Below are positions 63,721-64,000 of a stretch of 64,000 bases of DNA, one piece after another. The stretch's first letter is position 1; each line of letters begins with the position of its first letter. A program made the position numbers and the translations under genes. The stretch is from Coptis chinensis (Eukaryota > Streptophyta > Magnoliopsida > Ranunculales > Ranunculaceae), in NCBI GenBank assembly GCA_015680905.1, contig CM027378.1, positions 12,815,001 through 12,879,000 on the forward strand, given 5' to 3'. The notes below the pieces were generated by a model. That model was not told where the DNA came from. It ran no database searches and was given only the letters and a program-made list of their open reading frames with translations.

Positions 63721-64000
63721 ATCAGAAGTAGAAATGGTAAACATTTGCGTGCGTGACCCCTGACCAATTCCTTAAATAGCGAGTAGTGCATTCACTAAAG
63801 ACTGCATTTCCATGTGTGCCCTCTTCTCTCCAGCCTCCTAATGTTCCAAATAATTGAGTTGGCAATGAAGTTCCATGCCTGACCTATGCTCTTCTTCTGC
63901 AGCCTTATGAATGATCTTGGAAACAACACTACCCAAGCCTTGTACTCAACCCCTTCCATCAACTCCAAAGACCTACAAATATGTATTATTCCCATTAAAG
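63721..64000 (-). pseudogene. CACTA-2 TnpA-like C-terminal remnant
   Basis: Minus strand, from about 63975 leftward: GLGSVVSKIIHKAAEEEHRS, GMELHCQLNYLE and EAGEKRAHMEMQSLVNAL, a Glu/His/Gln-rich coiled coil comparable in character to the CACTA-1 remnant at 29595-29780. The alternative frame open at 63795-63995 has no such character. The gene would begin to the right, outside the window. The call is inferred from composition and context. Confidence 0.45.

Larger units (their letters stand above)
61325..64000. mobile_element. CACTA-2: left part of a CACTA element, right end outside the window
   Basis: Left terminus CACTACAAGAATACTGAG at 61325, with subterminal repeats built on GCCACGG / CCGTGGC (61349-61366, 61422-61440, 61497-61512, 61596-61612). 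Preceding bases are TTG; the target duplication cannot be confirmed. The interior to 64000 is AT-rich with one coding remnant near the right edge. Its subterminal motifs differ from those of CACTA-1, so it is a separate family sharing only the terminal CACTACAAGAA. Confidence 0.85.

Overview
The window is plant nuclear DNA, most likely from a eudicot: AT-rich, intron-bearing, and almost entirely nested transposable elements around the remains of a BCS1-like AAA-ATPase locus. The plant assignment rests on Athila-type Ty3/gypsy elements, Ty1/copia elements with initiator-Met tRNA primer sites, L1 LINEs carrying a C-terminal RNase H domain, a Helitron with an RPA-like gene, CACTA elements, and a plant-type BCS1/ASD ATPase. 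I cannot name the species. No tRNA, rRNA, CRISPR array or bacterial-type gene was seen.

Block 1 (1-33222) is a nest. A worn 3' piece of an RTE-like LINE (1-1060) abuts the leader of an old Athila-like element, Athila-2 (about 1061-33222, 3' LTR 31832-33222, no 5' LTR in view). A full-length but broken LINE (LINE-A, about 2394-17950) sits in the gag gene of Athila-2. A younger Athila-like element (Athila-1, 4162-13409, target-site duplication GGCCC) sits inside ORF1 of LINE-A. A 4.8-kb CACTA element (26946-31790, duplication TCT) sits between the conserved 3' noncoding block and the polypurine tract of Athila-2. Athila-1 has lost reverse transcriptase and integrase but keeps a 299-codon open frame.

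Block 2 (33223-48655) holds a 5'-truncated LINE (LINE-B, minus strand) and a BCS1-like exon fragment split by a 502-bp solo LTR (duplication TGAAC). Next come a minus-strand Helitron remnant (37066 to about 41270) with RepHel N-terminal and RPA-like coding pieces, and a second BCS1-like pseudogene (41620-48567). The intron of that pseudogene is occupied by a complete copia element (Copia-1, 42661-48038, duplication AATCC).

Block 3 (48655-64000) is a second copia element (Copia-2) cut twice. One insertion is a ~3.7-kb non-coding LTR-like insertion (51245-60613), itself split by an intact, head-to-tail inverted L1 LINE (LINE-C, about 54701-60350). The other is the left end of a second CACTA element (61325 to the window edge).

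LINE-C is the only element with all coding capacity intact: a 467-codon ORF1 and a 1386-codon ORF2 joined by an ATGA stop/start overlap. It is the best candidate here for an active, trans-acting element. Other points of interest are a duplicated purine-tract architecture and a conserved hairpin in both Athila elements, a 3' hairpin shared by LINE-B and LINE-C, GC-rich modules recurring in unrelated elements, and a possible tandem duplication of the Athila 3' ORF.
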